Source of the DNA: Variimorphobacter saccharofermentans
GTDB lineage: Bacteria > Bacillota > Clostridia > Lachnospirales > Lachnospiraceae
Assembly (NCBI RefSeq): GCF_014174405.1
Contig: NZ_JACEGA010000001.1
Location: forward strand, 1,703,001-1,767,000
Direction: 5' to 3'
Length of the DNA stretch: 64,000 nt
Shown here: positions 18,671-27,972 of the stretch, one piece after another
Layout of the letters: the number at the start of each line of letters is the position of its first letter
Numbering within the stretch: the stretch's first letter is position 1
The notes under the pieces: model-generated
What the model saw: only the letters and a program-made list of their open reading frames with translations
Told to the model about the DNA's origin: nothing
The model's database searches: none
Made by a program: the position numbers and the translations under genes

Positions 18671-19639
18671 ATGAATTATTCGGTATTTAAAGTGATATTG
18701 CCTGTTATTATATCGTTTGGAGTTTGTGCGGTTCTTTGCCCGTTATTAATTCCGTTCTTAAAGAAATTGAAGTTTGGTCAGTTCGTTCGAGAGGAAGGAC
18801 CTCAATCTCATTTAAAAAAGTCCGGAACCCCGACTATGGGCGGTATTGTTATCGTTTTAAGTATTGCAATTACTTCTTTATTATATTTAAAGAACTATAC
18901 GGATATCATCCCGATTCTGTTCTCAACGATCGGATTTGGAATTATAGGCTTTATGGATGACTATATCAAGGTTGTAATGAAGAGATCCATGGGATTACGA
19001 GCTTGGCAGAAGCTTCTAGGGCAGATATTGGTAACTGCAATTCTTGGGTTCTATCTGATTAATTTTACGAATGTAGGTACCTCCATGTTAATACCGTTTT
19101 CTGGTGGTAAGTATTTGGATGTGTCCTATTTATTTGTACCATTCTTCTTCATCATTGTACTTGGTACTGTAAATGGTTCAAATTTTACGGACGGACTTGA
19201 TGGATTAGAATCCAGTGTCACAGTGTTAATTGCTACGTTTTTCTCAGTAGTTGCAATTGGCCTAAAAAGTGATATCTCTCCAATAACCGGAGCAGTTGCA
19301 GGAAGTCTACTGGCATTCTTATTATATAATGTATATCCCGCAAAGGTATTTATGGGAGATACCGGATCCCTTGCGCTGGGCGGGTTTGTTGCGGCCACAG
19401 CTTATATGTTGCAAATGCCGTTATTTATTCCGATCGTCGCTCTGGTATATCTGGTAGAGATTATATCGGTTATGATACAGGTGAGTTATTTTAAAACTAC
19501 AGGAGGAAAACGCTTCTTTAAGATGGCCCCGATTCATCACCATTTTGAATTGATGGGGTGGCCTGAGACAAGAGTTGTTGCAGTGTTCTCAGTAATTACT
19601 GCAATATTATGCTTAGTTGGTTTGATGGGAATCAATTAA
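18671..19639 (+). CDS. mraY: Phospho-N-acetylmuramoyl-pentapeptide transferase MraY
   Basis: Integral membrane enzyme that makes lipid I from UDP-MurNAc-pentapeptide and undecaprenyl phosphate. It has 322 residues and about ten hydrophobic segments. Active-site motifs: TPTMGG, FMDDYIKV, NFTDGLDGLE, FMGDTGSLALGG and APIHHHFE. ATG 18671 is set by GGAGG at 18661-18665; the ATG at 18659 lies before that site and is rejected. Confidence 0.96.
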   Translation: MNYSVFKVILPVIISFGVCAVLCPLLIPFLKKLKFGQFVREEGPQSHLKKSGTPTMGGIVIVLSIAITSLLYLKNYTDIIPILFSTIGFGIIGFMDDYIKVVMKRSMGLRAWQKLLGQILVTAILGFYLINFTNVGTSMLIPFSGGKYLDVSYLFVPFFFIIVLGTVNGSNFTDGLDGLESSVTVLIATFFSVVAIGLKSDISPITGAVAGSLLAFLLYNVYPAKVFMGDTGSLALGGFVAATAYMLQMPLFIPIVALVYLVEIISVMIQVSYFKTTGGKRFFKMAPIHHHFELMGWPETRVVAVFSVITAILCLVGLMGIN

Positions 19640-19658
19640 AGGATTTTTGGAGGAAGTT

Positions 19659-21017
19659 ATGCAACTAAAAGAGAAAAGAGTATTCGTATTCGGAGCCGGG
19701 AAGAGCGGTATTTCTGCTACAATTTTATTGCAAAAACAAGGTGCTTATGTAATCCTTTACGATTCCAATACAATACTTATCAAAGAAGACTTTGCAGATA
19801 AAATTGATATAAATCATAATTTTCAACTGGTAACCGGAGAGGTATCAGAGGAATTGATTCGCTCGTTGGACCTTTTAGTGATTAGTCCGGGAATTGCTAT
19901 TGACAGCCCGCTGGTGGAGAGAATTAAGGCAGAGAATATTCCTGTTTGGGGAGAAATAGAGCTGGCTTATCGTATTGCAAAGGGTAAAATTGTTGGCATT
20001 ACCGGAACGAATGGGAAAACGACCACTACAACCTTAGTTGGTGAAATTATGAAGACCTATTTTAATGAGGTATATGTCGTTGGAAACATTGGTATTCCTT
20101 ATACTGATATAGCCATGGATACTACACAACAGGCGGTTAGTGTAATTGAGCTGAGTAGCTTTCAGCTGGAAACGATTCATGATTTTAAGCCAGATGTAAG
20201 TGCCATATTGAACATAACCCCGGACCATTTGAATCGCCATCATACCATGGATAATTATATCGCTATGAAGGAAAATATCGCAAAAAATCAGACAATGAAT
20301 GAGATATGTGTACTTAACTATGAAGACGAGACTTTGCGGACAATGGCATCCAGATTAAAAACCAGAATCCTCTTTTTCAGCAGCGCTAATGTGTTGGAGG
20401 ATGGATTGTATCTTCAAGGAGATCAGATCATATATTCTGATCATGGAGAGAAGCAGGTTGTCTGCAATGTAAAAGAATTAAAGATATTAGGAAAACATAA
20501 TTATGAGAATGTTATGGCTGCAGTGGGAATGTCAGTGTCAATGGGTGTTCCTATGGAATATATCAGAAAAGCGGTTCTGAACTTCAATGCAGTGGAACAT
20601 CGAATTGAATTCGTTGAAAAAATCAATGGAGTAACCTATTATAATGACTCAAAGGGTACCAACCCGGATGCAGCTATTAAAGCAGTGCAGGCTATGATCA
20701 GCCCTACGATTGTAATCGGAGGCGGATATGATAAGAAAATTCCTTTTGATGATTGGATCGAAGCCTTTGATGGAAAAGTAAAGTATCTGGTGCTCTTGGG
20801 ACAGACAAAGGATCAGATTGCAGCAACTGCAAGAGAACATGGATTCCATAATATTATCATGGTGAATGATCTTCGTGAAGCAGTTAAGGTCAGTGCAGAG
20901 AAGGCAGAGCCTGGTGATGCTGTGTTATTATCACCTGCCTGTGCAAGCTGGGGAATGTTTGATAATTATGAACAGCGAGGCAGAATGTTTAAGGAATATG
21001 TAAGAGAATTGATGTAA
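19659..21017 (+). CDS. murD: UDP-N-acetylmuramoylalanine--D-glutamate ligase MurD
   Basis: ATP-dependent ligase adding D-Glu to UDP-MurNAc-L-Ala in the cytoplasm, 452 residues. The N-terminal Rossmann-like part has VFVFGAGKSG, the central domain has GITGTNGKTTTT (P-loop), ELSSFQLE and NITPDHLNRH, and the C-terminal domain has VEHRIE, YNDSKGTNPDA and LLSPACASWGMFDNY. ATG 19659 follows GGAGGAAG; an in-frame TTG at 19647 is not used. Confidence 0.97.
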   Translation: MQLKEKRVFVFGAGKSGISATILLQKQGAYVILYDSNTILIKEDFADKIDINHNFQLVTGEVSEELIRSLDLLVISPGIAIDSPLVERIKAENIPVWGEIELAYRIAKGKIVGITGTNGKTTTTTLVGEIMKTYFNEVYVVGNIGIPYTDIAMDTTQQAVSVIELSSFQLETIHDFKPDVSAILNITPDHLNRHHTMDNYIAMKENIAKNQTMNEICVLNYEDETLRTMASRLKTRILFFSSANVLEDGLYLQGDQIIYSDHGEKQVVCNVKELKILGKHNYENVMAAVGMSVSMGVPMEYIRKAVLNFNAVEHRIEFVEKINGVTYYNDSKGTNPDAAIKAVQAMISPTIVIGGGYDKKIPFDDWIEAFDGKVKYLVLLGQTKDQIAATAREHGFHNIIMVNDLREAVKVSAEKAEPGDAVLLSPACASWGMFDNYEQRGRMFKEYVRELM

Positions 21018-21087
21018 AAAAGCTGATACAGGTGTGGAGTACAAAAGTTTTCATAATGAAGTAATTAAGTAAGTCGGGAGTGAAACT

Positions 21088-22230
21088 ATGGCCAGAACAG
21101 CCGGAGATGTGAATAAAAGAAAAATACATAGCTACTATGATTATAGCTTATTATTTCTCATACTGTTCCTCGTATGCTTTGGTTTAGTTATGATCTATAG
21201 TACCAGCTCCTATAACGCACAGAGAATATACGGGAATCCCACTCATTTTCTGGAAAAGCAGGCATTATTTGCCGGTGCCGGAATTCTGATTATGATTTTT
21301 GTATCCAAAATTGATTACCGTTTATATATTAAGAATTTGCCGATTATAAGAATAAAACCGATTACGCTATTATACTTTTTCTGTTTATTATTACAGACGT
21401 TGGTATTAATCATTGGACCGGATGTTAAGGGATCCAGACGTTGGATTGATTTAGGCCCTCTGGGGCGTTTTCAGCCATCGGAGTTAACCAAGATTGCGGT
21501 TATATTATTTACGGCATATATTGTATATCTGGCACCTAAAAAGCTGGATAAATTCCTAGGCTTTATTAGAGTAGTGCTTTTTATCACACCTCTTCTTGGA
21601 TTAATTGTTATTGAGAATTTCTCAACAGCACTAATCATTGGTGTTATTATGGTTGCTATTTGTTTTGTAGCCAGCAAGAAGAAGGCTTACTTTATTATAT
21701 CCGGATTATTATTCGGTGCGTTGGGTTCCATCTTTGTATTTTTTGTTTCTTATCGTTCCGAACGAATTAAGGTTTGGCTGAATGTGGAAACAGAGCCTAA
21801 GGGATATCAGATATTACAAGGATTATATGCCATCGCTTCAGGAGGCATATTCGGAAAAGGCCTTGGAGAAAGTATGCAAAAGCTGGGATTTATTCCGGAA
21901 TCCCATAATGATATGATTTTTTCGGTAATATGTGAAGAGTTGGGCTTATTTGGAGCCTTTGCTCTGATTGTTCTATATATTTTGCTGATATGGCGAATTT
22001 TTATTATTGCTATCAATGCCACCGATTTATATGGTGGATTAATTGCTACCGGTGTGCTTGCCCACCTTGCTACTCAGGTGTTAATTAATATAGCTGTTGT
22101 TACCAATACCATACCATCCACTGGTATCCCCCTCCCATTTATCAGCTATGGAGGAAGCTCTATCATGGTGCTTTTGTTTGAAATGGGGATTGTACTAAGT
22201 GTATCCAATCAAATTAAGGGGGAGCGGTAA
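21088..22230 (+). CDS. ftsW: SEDS-family peptidoglycan polymerase (FtsW/SpoVE)
   Basis: Polytopic membrane glycosyltransferase of 380 residues with about ten hydrophobic segments. Family motifs include MIYSTSSYNA, KGSRRWIDLGPLGRFQPSELTKI, ENFSTALIIG, GYQILQGLYAIASGGIFGKGLG, ESHNDMIFSVICEELG and GIPLPFISYGGSS. It pairs functionally with a class B PBP. In sporulating clostridia the single dcw copy may serve as FtsW, SpoVE or both; sequence alone cannot decide. Confidence 0.94.
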   Translation: MARTAGDVNKRKIHSYYDYSLLFLILFLVCFGLVMIYSTSSYNAQRIYGNPTHFLEKQALFAGAGILIMIFVSKIDYRLYIKNLPIIRIKPITLLYFFCLLLQTLVLIIGPDVKGSRRWIDLGPLGRFQPSELTKIAVILFTAYIVYLAPKKLDKFLGFIRVVLFITPLLGLIVIENFSTALIIGVIMVAICFVASKKKAYFIISGLLFGALGSIFVFFVSYRSERIKVWLNVETEPKGYQILQGLYAIASGGIFGKGLGESMQKLGFIPESHNDMIFSVICEELGLFGAFALIVLYILLIWRIFIIAINATDLYGGLIATGVLAHLATQVLINIAVVTNTIPSTGIPLPFISYGGSSIMVLLFEMGIVLSVSNQIKGER

Positions 22231-22304
22231 AATAACACTAATCACGCGGACGAGTGGGAATACATATAGTGGTATTATATTTCCTACATTGTCTGAGGTG
22301 TACT

Positions 22305-23585
22305 ATGTCAAGTATCAAGGTCATCGGTGGAAAGGAATTAAAGGGTGAGCTAAGAATACAAGGTTCAAAGAATGCAGCATTACCAGTAATAGCTGCTACT
22401 ATTTTGAATAAAGGAATTACAATACTGAAGAATTGTCCCAAAATACTAGATGTCTTTCATATGATTAAAATACTGGAAGAGCTAGGATGCCAAACCGCCT
22501 GGGACGAAGATACACTGATGATTGACAGTAGTAAGGCTTCTATAACACATGTATCCGAAGATTCTGTTCAAAAAATGCGTAGCTCCATACTTTACCTGGG
22601 AGCAATTCTTGGTAGATTTCATGAAGTAACGATTGCATATCCGGGAGGATGCTCCATTGGAAAACGTCCAATTGACTATCACCTGAATGCGATTAAAAAA
22701 ATGAATGTTACGCAGGAATTTTTAGGAGAGGAGGACAGAATCATACATTGTTATACTGACAGAATAGTTGGAAATGACATATTCTTAGAATTTCCAAGTG
22801 TCGGTGCCACTCAAAATGTTATTCTGACTGCTGTGTTATCCGAAGGTGTAACACGAATATTTAATGCTGCTAGAGAACCGGAAATTACGGAATTATGTAA
22901 CTATCTAATTGAAGCAGGTGCAAGGATTTGCGGCAAAGGAACAGCCTTTATTGAGGTGGAGGGGGTAAAACAGCTACATGATGTATCCTTTACACTATCA
23001 CCGGACCGCATCGTTGCAGGAACATATATGGCGGCTATCGCAGCAAATAAAGGAGAAGGAATCCTAACCAATGTACCGGTAAGATATATTGATGCAACCA
23101 TGCGGATGCTTAGAAAAACAGGATGTACGATTGAGAGTACGGAAGATACAGTAAAGATATCTAGCAAACATAGACCAAAATCAATTGATCTGCTAAAGAC
23201 GCAGCCCTATCCTGGATTTCCCACCGATATGCAATCCCAACTCATGTCTGTGTTGTGTTTTGCGGATGGAACAAGTACTATCGTAGAGGAAATATTTGAA
23301 TCAAGATATCAAAACGTCAATGAATTACAAAAGATGGGAGCTATTATTGCCCTGGATAAAAAGGACAATTCGGCTATTATTACAGGAGTGGAGAGGCTAC
23401 ACGGAGCTGTAGTTAATGCACATGACCTTAGAGGAGGAGCGGCACTTGTAATAGCTGGTTTAGCTGCAGAAGGCACAACGATCATTCGTGATGCCACTTG
23501 TATAGAACGAGGGTATGAGGATATATGTAGAGATTTTACTGCATTAGGGGCTACAATCAGTTATTGCAGTGAAAATGCCACTTAA
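22305..23585 (+). CDS. murA: UDP-N-acetylglucosamine 1-carboxyvinyltransferase
   Basis: First committed step of peptidoglycan synthesis: transfers enolpyruvate from PEP to UDP-GlcNAc. It has 426 residues. The N-terminal GSKNAALPVIAA and the loop GGCSIGKRPID with C116 (the fosfomycin-target cysteine, C115 in E. coli) are clear. FPTDMQSQLM and DLRGGAALVIAGL are also conserved. ATG 22305 follows GAGGTG; the in-frame GTG at 22254 would add 17 residues without a site. murA occupies the slot where many clusters have murG or murB. Confidence 0.96.
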   Translation: MSSIKVIGGKELKGELRIQGSKNAALPVIAATILNKGITILKNCPKILDVFHMIKILEELGCQTAWDEDTLMIDSSKASITHVSEDSVQKMRSSILYLGAILGRFHEVTIAYPGGCSIGKRPIDYHLNAIKKMNVTQEFLGEEDRIIHCYTDRIVGNDIFLEFPSVGATQNVILTAVLSEGVTRIFNAAREPEITELCNYLIEAGARICGKGTAFIEVEGVKQLHDVSFTLSPDRIVAGTYMAAIAANKGEGILTNVPVRYIDATMRMLRKTGCTIESTEDTVKISSKHRPKSIDLLKTQPYPGFPTDMQSQLMSVLCFADGTSTIVEEIFESRYQNVNELQKMGAIIALDKKDNSAIITGVERLHGAVVNAHDLRGGAALVIAGLAAEGTTIIRDATCIERGYEDICRDFTALGATISYCSENAT

Positions 23586-23631
23586 ACATATTCGAATACA
23601 TGAATTTACGTTTACCGTCATGGAGGGAATC

Positions 23632-24387
23632 ATGAACAGGAAGAAACCGAAGAAATCAGATAATGTACTTTGGAGATTATGCCGTAAAGCGGTTCTTCTA
23701 TTATTAATAATTGGTATACCTTTCCTGTTCTTTACTAGTACTTTCCAATTAAAAAAGATTGATGTGGTTGGCAATGAGCGATATACGAAGGAACAGATAA
23801 CGGAGCAGTTACTTCAGTCAAAGCTTGATTCGTATACGCCGATACTGTATATGAAGTATCGTTACTTTACACAGTTTCATTATCCATTTGTTGAGAAAAT
23901 TGATATGGAAATGGTGGATAATCATACAATCACTGTCTATGTGTATGAAAAGCAGGTAGCCGGTTGTGTGGAATTCATGGGTGAATACTTATACTTTGAT
24001 AAAGATGGGATTGTGGTGGAGAGTTCGTCCAGCCAAATTGAGAATATACCTATGATACAAGGACTTGAGTATAATAAGATTATTTTACATGAGAAGCTTG
24101 AGGTACAAAAAGACGAGCTGTTTGATGTAATAATAAACCTAACACAATTAATTCATAAGTATGATCTTGATGTCGACACCATTACATTTAATAAAGCATC
24201 AGAAGTTACAATTGATTGTGGAGGCATCAAGGTACTGCTTGGAAAGAAAAGAACCTATGATGAAGCGTTATCCGAATTGAAAAATATTATGGCTGAGGCA
24301 GAAGGGATGGATATCATCATTGATATGTCTAATTATGTAAAAGGGACAGATCATATTATTGCAAAACCGAAAAAAGCTACAGAATAG
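23632..24387 (+). CDS. divIB: Cell division protein FtsQ/DivIB
   Basis: Bitopic division protein of 251 residues. A basic N-terminus and one membrane segment (about 17-37) lead into a POTRA domain (FQLKKIDVVGNERYTKEQI, about 42-110) and a beta domain. It bridges FtsL/DivIC and the PBP at the septum. GGAGGG at 23622-23627 selects ATG 23632; further upstream the frame overlaps the end of murA. Confidence 0.88.
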   Translation: MNRKKPKKSDNVLWRLCRKAVLLLLIIGIPFLFFTSTFQLKKIDVVGNERYTKEQITEQLLQSKLDSYTPILYMKYRYFTQFHYPFVEKIDMEMVDNHTITVYVYEKQVAGCVEFMGEYLYFDKDGIVVESSSSQIENIPMIQGLEYNKIILHEKLEVQKDELFDVIINLTQLIHKYDLDVDTITFNKASEVTIDCGGIKVLLGKKRTYDEALSELKNIMAEAEGMDIIIDMSNYVKGTDHIIAKPKKATE

Positions 24388-24429
24388 ATAAAAAACTCCG
24401 AAATAATTAATAATTTTTAAAAATTTTGC

Positions 24430-24458
24430 TTGATTATTTGGGAATTTAAAGATATTAT
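24430..24458 (+). promoter_or_regulatory. SigA-type promoter for ftsZ
   Basis: TTGATT (24430-24435), a 17-bp spacer and TATTAT (24453-24458) lie about 186 bp before the ftsZ start in the 256-bp divIB-ftsZ gap. A second TATAAT at about 24516 has no good -35. The long leader would permit separate control of ftsZ. Confidence 0.55.
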
Positions 24459-24643
24459 ATAAAGTAGGATTAGCAAACACCATAAATTGTATGTGATAGA
24501 TCTTTTATCCCATTATAATGTGGTTTTGGAAGAAAAATGGAACAATACATAATACAATATAGAATAGGTTGGAAGCAAGATGAATTGTCTGGGAATTCAC
24601 TTGTCATTTTTAGAAAAGATTACGATTAAAGGAGGAATTGACC

Positions 24644-25882
24644 TTGCTTGAAATAAGAACAAATGAGGCGGATACCACGGCTAAAATACTCGTTATCGGA
24701 GTAGGGGGAGCTGGTAATAACGCCGTTAATCGAATGATAGAAGAAAATATCCTAGGTGTTGAGTTCGTTTGTGTCAATACGGACAAGCAGCATTTAAAGA
24801 ATTGCAAGGCTCCGTTATGTATACAGATCGGAGAGAAGCTTACAAAAGGTCTTGGAGCTGGTGCTCAGCCTGAGATCGGACAAAAAGCTGCAGAAGAGAG
24901 CAGGGAGCAATTAGCTGAGGTTATTAAAGGCGCTGATATGGTATTTGTTACATGCGGAATGGGTGGCGGAACCGGAACCGGAGCTGCTCCGGTAGTAGCT
25001 CAGATCGCGAAGGATATGGGTATTTTAACAGTTGGTATTGTAACGAAGCCTTTTAAGTTTGAAGCAAAGCAACGAATGACTAATGCGATCAGCGGTATTG
25101 ACCGGCTGAAAGAATATGTGGATACCTTAATCGTAATTCCAAATGATAAATTATTAGAAATCGTAGATAGAAGAACCACAATGCCGGATGCGTTACGTAA
25201 AGCAGATGAGGTCTTACAACAGGGTGTACAGGGAATTACCGACTTGATTAATGTCCCTGGTCTTATTAATCTTGACTTTGCCGATGTTCAGACGGTAATG
25301 AAGGATAAGGGAGTTGCACATATCGGTATTGGTACGGGTACCGGTGATGATAAGTGTATTGATGCTGTTAAGCAGGCAATCACCAGTCCTTTATTGGAGA
25401 CAACTATTCAAGGTGCATCCCATGTGATAATTAATATATCAGGTGATATCAGCCTTGTTGAAGCAAATGAAGCAGCTACCTTAGTGCAAGAGCTGGCAGG
25501 AGATTCTGCTAACATTATATTTGGTGCGATGTTTGATGATGTAAATCCGGATACGGCTACTATTACTGTCATTGCTACCGGATTAGACGGAAGATCAAAG
25601 GAAGTTGTTAAGACACCGGACTTCTTAAGACATTCTACTGGATCCTCCATGAGACCTTCCATGAAACCAGAATTGAATCGTCCATTTAATACTAGCAACA
25701 CTTATAGTGGGACAAGCTCAGGTACAATGTCACAGTCACCATATACATCTCAGCCGAGCTATCAGACAGATCCTACAAGACGTCCGATTAGTCAACCTGC
25801 AAAAGCACCGACAAATACCAATACAGATCCAAGCGGAATTAAGATCCCGGAATTCTTGCAGAAGAACCGCCACAATAAGTAA
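24644..25882 (+). CDS. ftsZ: Cell division GTPase FtsZ
   Basis: Tubulin-like GTPase that forms the Z ring, 412 residues. Motifs: [18 protein letters not shown], the tubulin signature [10 protein letters not shown] (about 107-116) and the T7 loop region [12 protein letters not shown] Ser/Thr/Pro/Gln-rich linker (about 320-400) ends in [14 protein letters not shown], a conserved C-terminal peptide for partner binding. TTG 24644 is chosen because GGAGG (24631-24635) is 8 bp upstream; TTG 24638 is too close. No ftsA is seen next to it. Confidence 0.97.
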   Translation: MLEIRTNEADTTAKILVIGVGGAGNNAVNRMIEENILGVEFVCVNTDKQHLKNCKAPLCIQIGEKLTKGLGAGAQPEIGQKAAEESREQLAEVIKGADMVFVTCGMGGGTGTGAAPVVAQIAKDMGILTVGIVTKPFKFEAKQRMTNAISGIDRLKEYVDTLIVIPNDKLLEIVDRRTTMPDALRKADEVLQQGVQGITDLINVPGLINLDFADVQTVMKDKGVAHIGIGTGTGDDKCIDAVKQAITSPLLETTIQGASHVIINISGDISLVEANEAATLVQELAGDSANIIFGAMFDDVNPDTATITVIATGLDGRSKEVVKTPDFLRHSTGSSMRPSMKPELNRPFNTSNTYSGTSSGTMSQSPYTSQPSYQTDPTRRPISQPAKAPTNTNTDPSGIKIPEFLQKNRHNK

Positions 25883-25939
25883 TAACGGTATTGGACAAGA
25901 TAAATATCATAGAAAAATAATTATACATAAGAGATTAAG

Positions 25940-25982
25940 GCTGTCAGATTATTTAGCAATAAATGATCTGACAGCTTTTTTT
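25940..25982 (+). terminator. Rho-independent terminator after ftsZ
   Basis: GCTGTCAGAT (25940-25949) pairs perfectly with ATCTGACAGC (25966-25975), followed by seven T. It closes the dcw cluster before spoIIGA. Confidence 0.88.
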
Positions 25983-26054
25983 GATTCAAAAAGAAGGATA
26001 AACACTAATGATGTAATTTTTCGTAAATGAAAAGAGCTGTTTGAGAACCTTAAA

Positions 26055-26087
26055 CTGACATATTTTGGAAACTAAACAAGTTATAAT
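26055..26087 (+). promoter_or_regulatory. Long-spacer promoter of the spoIIG operon (Spo0A-activated type)
   Basis: CTGACA (26055-26060) and a perfect TATAAT (26082-26087) are separated by 21 bp. The B. subtilis spoIIG promoter also has an overlong spacer (22 bp) and depends on phosphorylated Spo0A. No clean TTTGTCGAA-like 0A box was found nearby, so activation by Spo0A is inferred from promoter geometry and gene identity. Confidence 0.55.
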
Positions 26088-26130
26088 CGTTATATACATT
26101 GGAGGTTGGTCATACTGTTGGAGGTGAAAT

Positions 26131-27048
26131 TTGTATCTTGAGGTATATCCGGATGTTATTTTTATCCTTAATTTCTTCATTGATTTCATCTTACTTCTGT
26201 TGTTGAAGAAGGTGAATCAAAAAAGAAGCAAAAAACTCAGACTAATCGGTGCTGCGGCTGTGGGAGCTTTATTTGCAGTATTTGTAAGTGTTTTCCCGTG
26301 GATAAATATCGTGATCCGATTTGTATTAATGAATGTAGTTGCTTCTGTACTAATGCTGATAATAGCATTTGACAGAATGAAGATAATGGATTTGTTGAAA
26401 CAGGTAATTGTTTTTTATTTACTTACATATTTCGTTGGCGGATTAATGAACTCCATATATTATTATACGAATTTTCGTGTGTCTCTTATGAGGTTAGGGA
26501 ATATAACCGTATTCGAAAAAATTTCATGGAAATTTGTTGTTGTCATAATCCTTGCCATAATACCGGTTACCTCATTAGCACTTTGGCTGTTCCGCTGGTA
26601 TCGGAGTAATCTGAAGGAAGTATATATGGTAGATTTATACCTGGATAACCGAAAAATAACTACCAGAGGATTAATGGATACCGGAAACTGTCTTTATGAT
26701 CCGATTTTTAAGAGACCGGTTATGATTGTAGAATATGCCGTTCTAAAGGAGCTTCTTACAGAGGAATTTTCCCGGGACATCGAGAACTTAAAACGCTGTA
26801 TAGAAGATAACAACCTGAATTGGAATGAAGGAATGATAAGTAGTAATCAATTACCCAGAATTAAAATCATACCATATCAGTCCATTGGAAAGGCACAAGG
26901 CTTGATGCTGGGAATTCAATTGGACCAGGTCATCATACATACAGGGAAAGAGAACAAATCCAATGAAAAGGTAACAGCAGCAATTTGTGATATCCGTCTT
27001 TCGCAACAGGAGGATTATCACACAATCTTACACAAGGAGCTTGTATAA
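26131..27048 (+). CDS. spoIIGA: Sporulation sigma-E processing peptidase SpoIIGA
   Basis: Septal membrane aspartic protease that cleaves the pro-sequence of SigE in the mother cell on a SpoIIR signal. It has 305 residues: five hydrophobic segments in the first ~155, then a retroviral-protease-like domain. The D-T-G motif in LMDTGNCLYDP places the catalytic Asp at 183, the position I recall for B. subtilis. The start is TTG at 26131 with GGAGGTG at 26120. Next to its substrate gene sigE, as in all spore formers. Confidence 0.93.
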   Translation: MYLEVYPDVIFILNFFIDFILLLLLKKVNQKRSKKLRLIGAAAVGALFAVFVSVFPWINIVIRFVLMNVVASVLMLIIAFDRMKIMDLLKQVIVFYLLTYFVGGLMNSIYYYTNFRVSLMRLGNITVFEKISWKFVVVIILAIIPVTSLALWLFRWYRSNLKEVYMVDLYLDNRKITTRGLMDTGNCLYDPIFKRPVMIVEYAVLKELLTEEFSRDIENLKRCIEDNNLNWNEGMISSNQLPRIKIIPYQSIGKAQGLMLGIQLDQVIIHTGKENKSNEKVTAAICDIRLSQQEDYHTILHKELV

Positions 27049-27129
27049 GAAGAGTTAGTATGGAGCAGATCGCACATCAGCAACTAATATTTTAATTACA
27101 GAATAAAGGCTATTATGGGAGGTTAATCT

Positions 27130-27870
27130 ATGCTTTTAAAGTTATCAATACATAACAAATTCCAATTTCGCATGATACCCGATCTTAAAACAATCATATT
27201 TGGACACAAGGGGGAGATTCATTATATCGGTGGTGCGGAAGTATTACCACCGCCTCTCGATCCTGTGAAGGAAGCGGAAGCAATCAGTGAATTGGGTACA
27301 GAACGGGATTCCGAAATCAAATCTATTCTAGTGGAACATAATTTGCGTCTGGTTGTTTACATAGCTAAGAAATTTGATAATACAGGGGTTGGAGTTGAGG
27401 ATTTAATATCCATAGGAACAATCGGTCTTATTAAAGCGATCAATACCTTTAATCCGGATAAAAACATTAAGCTGGCTACTTATGCTTCCCGTTGTATTGA
27501 GAATGAAATATTAATGTATTTAAGACGAAATAATAAAACAAAATTAGAAGTATCCATAGATGAACCTCTGAATGTGGACTGGGATGGAAATGAATTATTA
27601 TTATCGGATATTCTTGGTACGGAAGAGGATGTGATCTATCGAAATATTGAAGAAGAAGTGGACCGTAAGCTACTACGTCGAGCTTTATCAAAGCTATCGG
27701 ATCGGGAACGGATTATCGTTGATCTGCGTTTCGGCTTGAATACGGATGACGGTATGGAGCGAACACAGAAGGAAGTGGCAGATCTGTTGGGTATATCGCA
27801 ATCCTATATATCAAGACTGGAAAAAAAGATTATAAAAAGACTGAAAAAAGAAATGGTACGCTTCGAATAA
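27130..27870 (+). CDS. sigE: RNA polymerase sporulation sigma factor SigE (pro-protein)
   Basis: Mother-cell sigma factor of 246 residues. An N-terminal segment up to about residue 30 (ending near [16 protein letters not shown]) corresponds to the pro-sequence removed by SpoIIGA. Region 2 ([49 protein letters not shown]) and region 4 ([27 protein letters not shown]) are intact. It follows spoIIGA by 81 bp. Confidence 0.96.
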   Translation: MLLKLSIHNKFQFRMIPDLKTIIFGHKGEIHYIGGAEVLPPPLDPVKEAEAISELGTERDSEIKSILVEHNLRLVVYIAKKFDNTGVGVEDLISIGTIGLIKAINTFNPDKNIKLATYASRCIENEILMYLRRNNKTKLEVSIDEPLNVDWDGNELLLSDILGTEEDVIYRNIEEEVDRKLLRRALSKLSDRERIIVDLRFGLNTDDGMERTQKEVADLLGISQSYISRLEKKIIKRLKKEMVRFE

Positions 27871-27907
27871 AAAAATGAATATGGAAATTATTTCTTCCTA
27901 TGTAATC

Positions 27908-27960
27908 GTATAAACTGGAGCCAAAACGTGAATCATTTTATAATGAAAATGATATGATTC
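27908..27960 (+). promoter_or_regulatory. sigG leader: possible SigF promoter and hairpin at the ribosome site
   Basis: GTATA (about 27908), 15 bp, then GTGAATCATT loosely fits a SigF-type promoter (two mismatches in the -10). Overlapping it, ATCATTTT (27932-27939) pairs with AAAATGAT (27946-27953), or GAATCAT (27930-27936) with ATGATTC (27954-27960). The second pairing abuts GGAGG at 27961. Both promoter and hairpin are tentative. Confidence 0.35.
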
Positions 27961-27972
27961 GGAGGTTTCGTT

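Noticed and set aside
25990..26060. Spo0A box near the spoIIG promoter
   Set aside because: TTTTTCGTAAA and similar stretches fit TTTGTCGAA poorly; no site could be placed with confidence.
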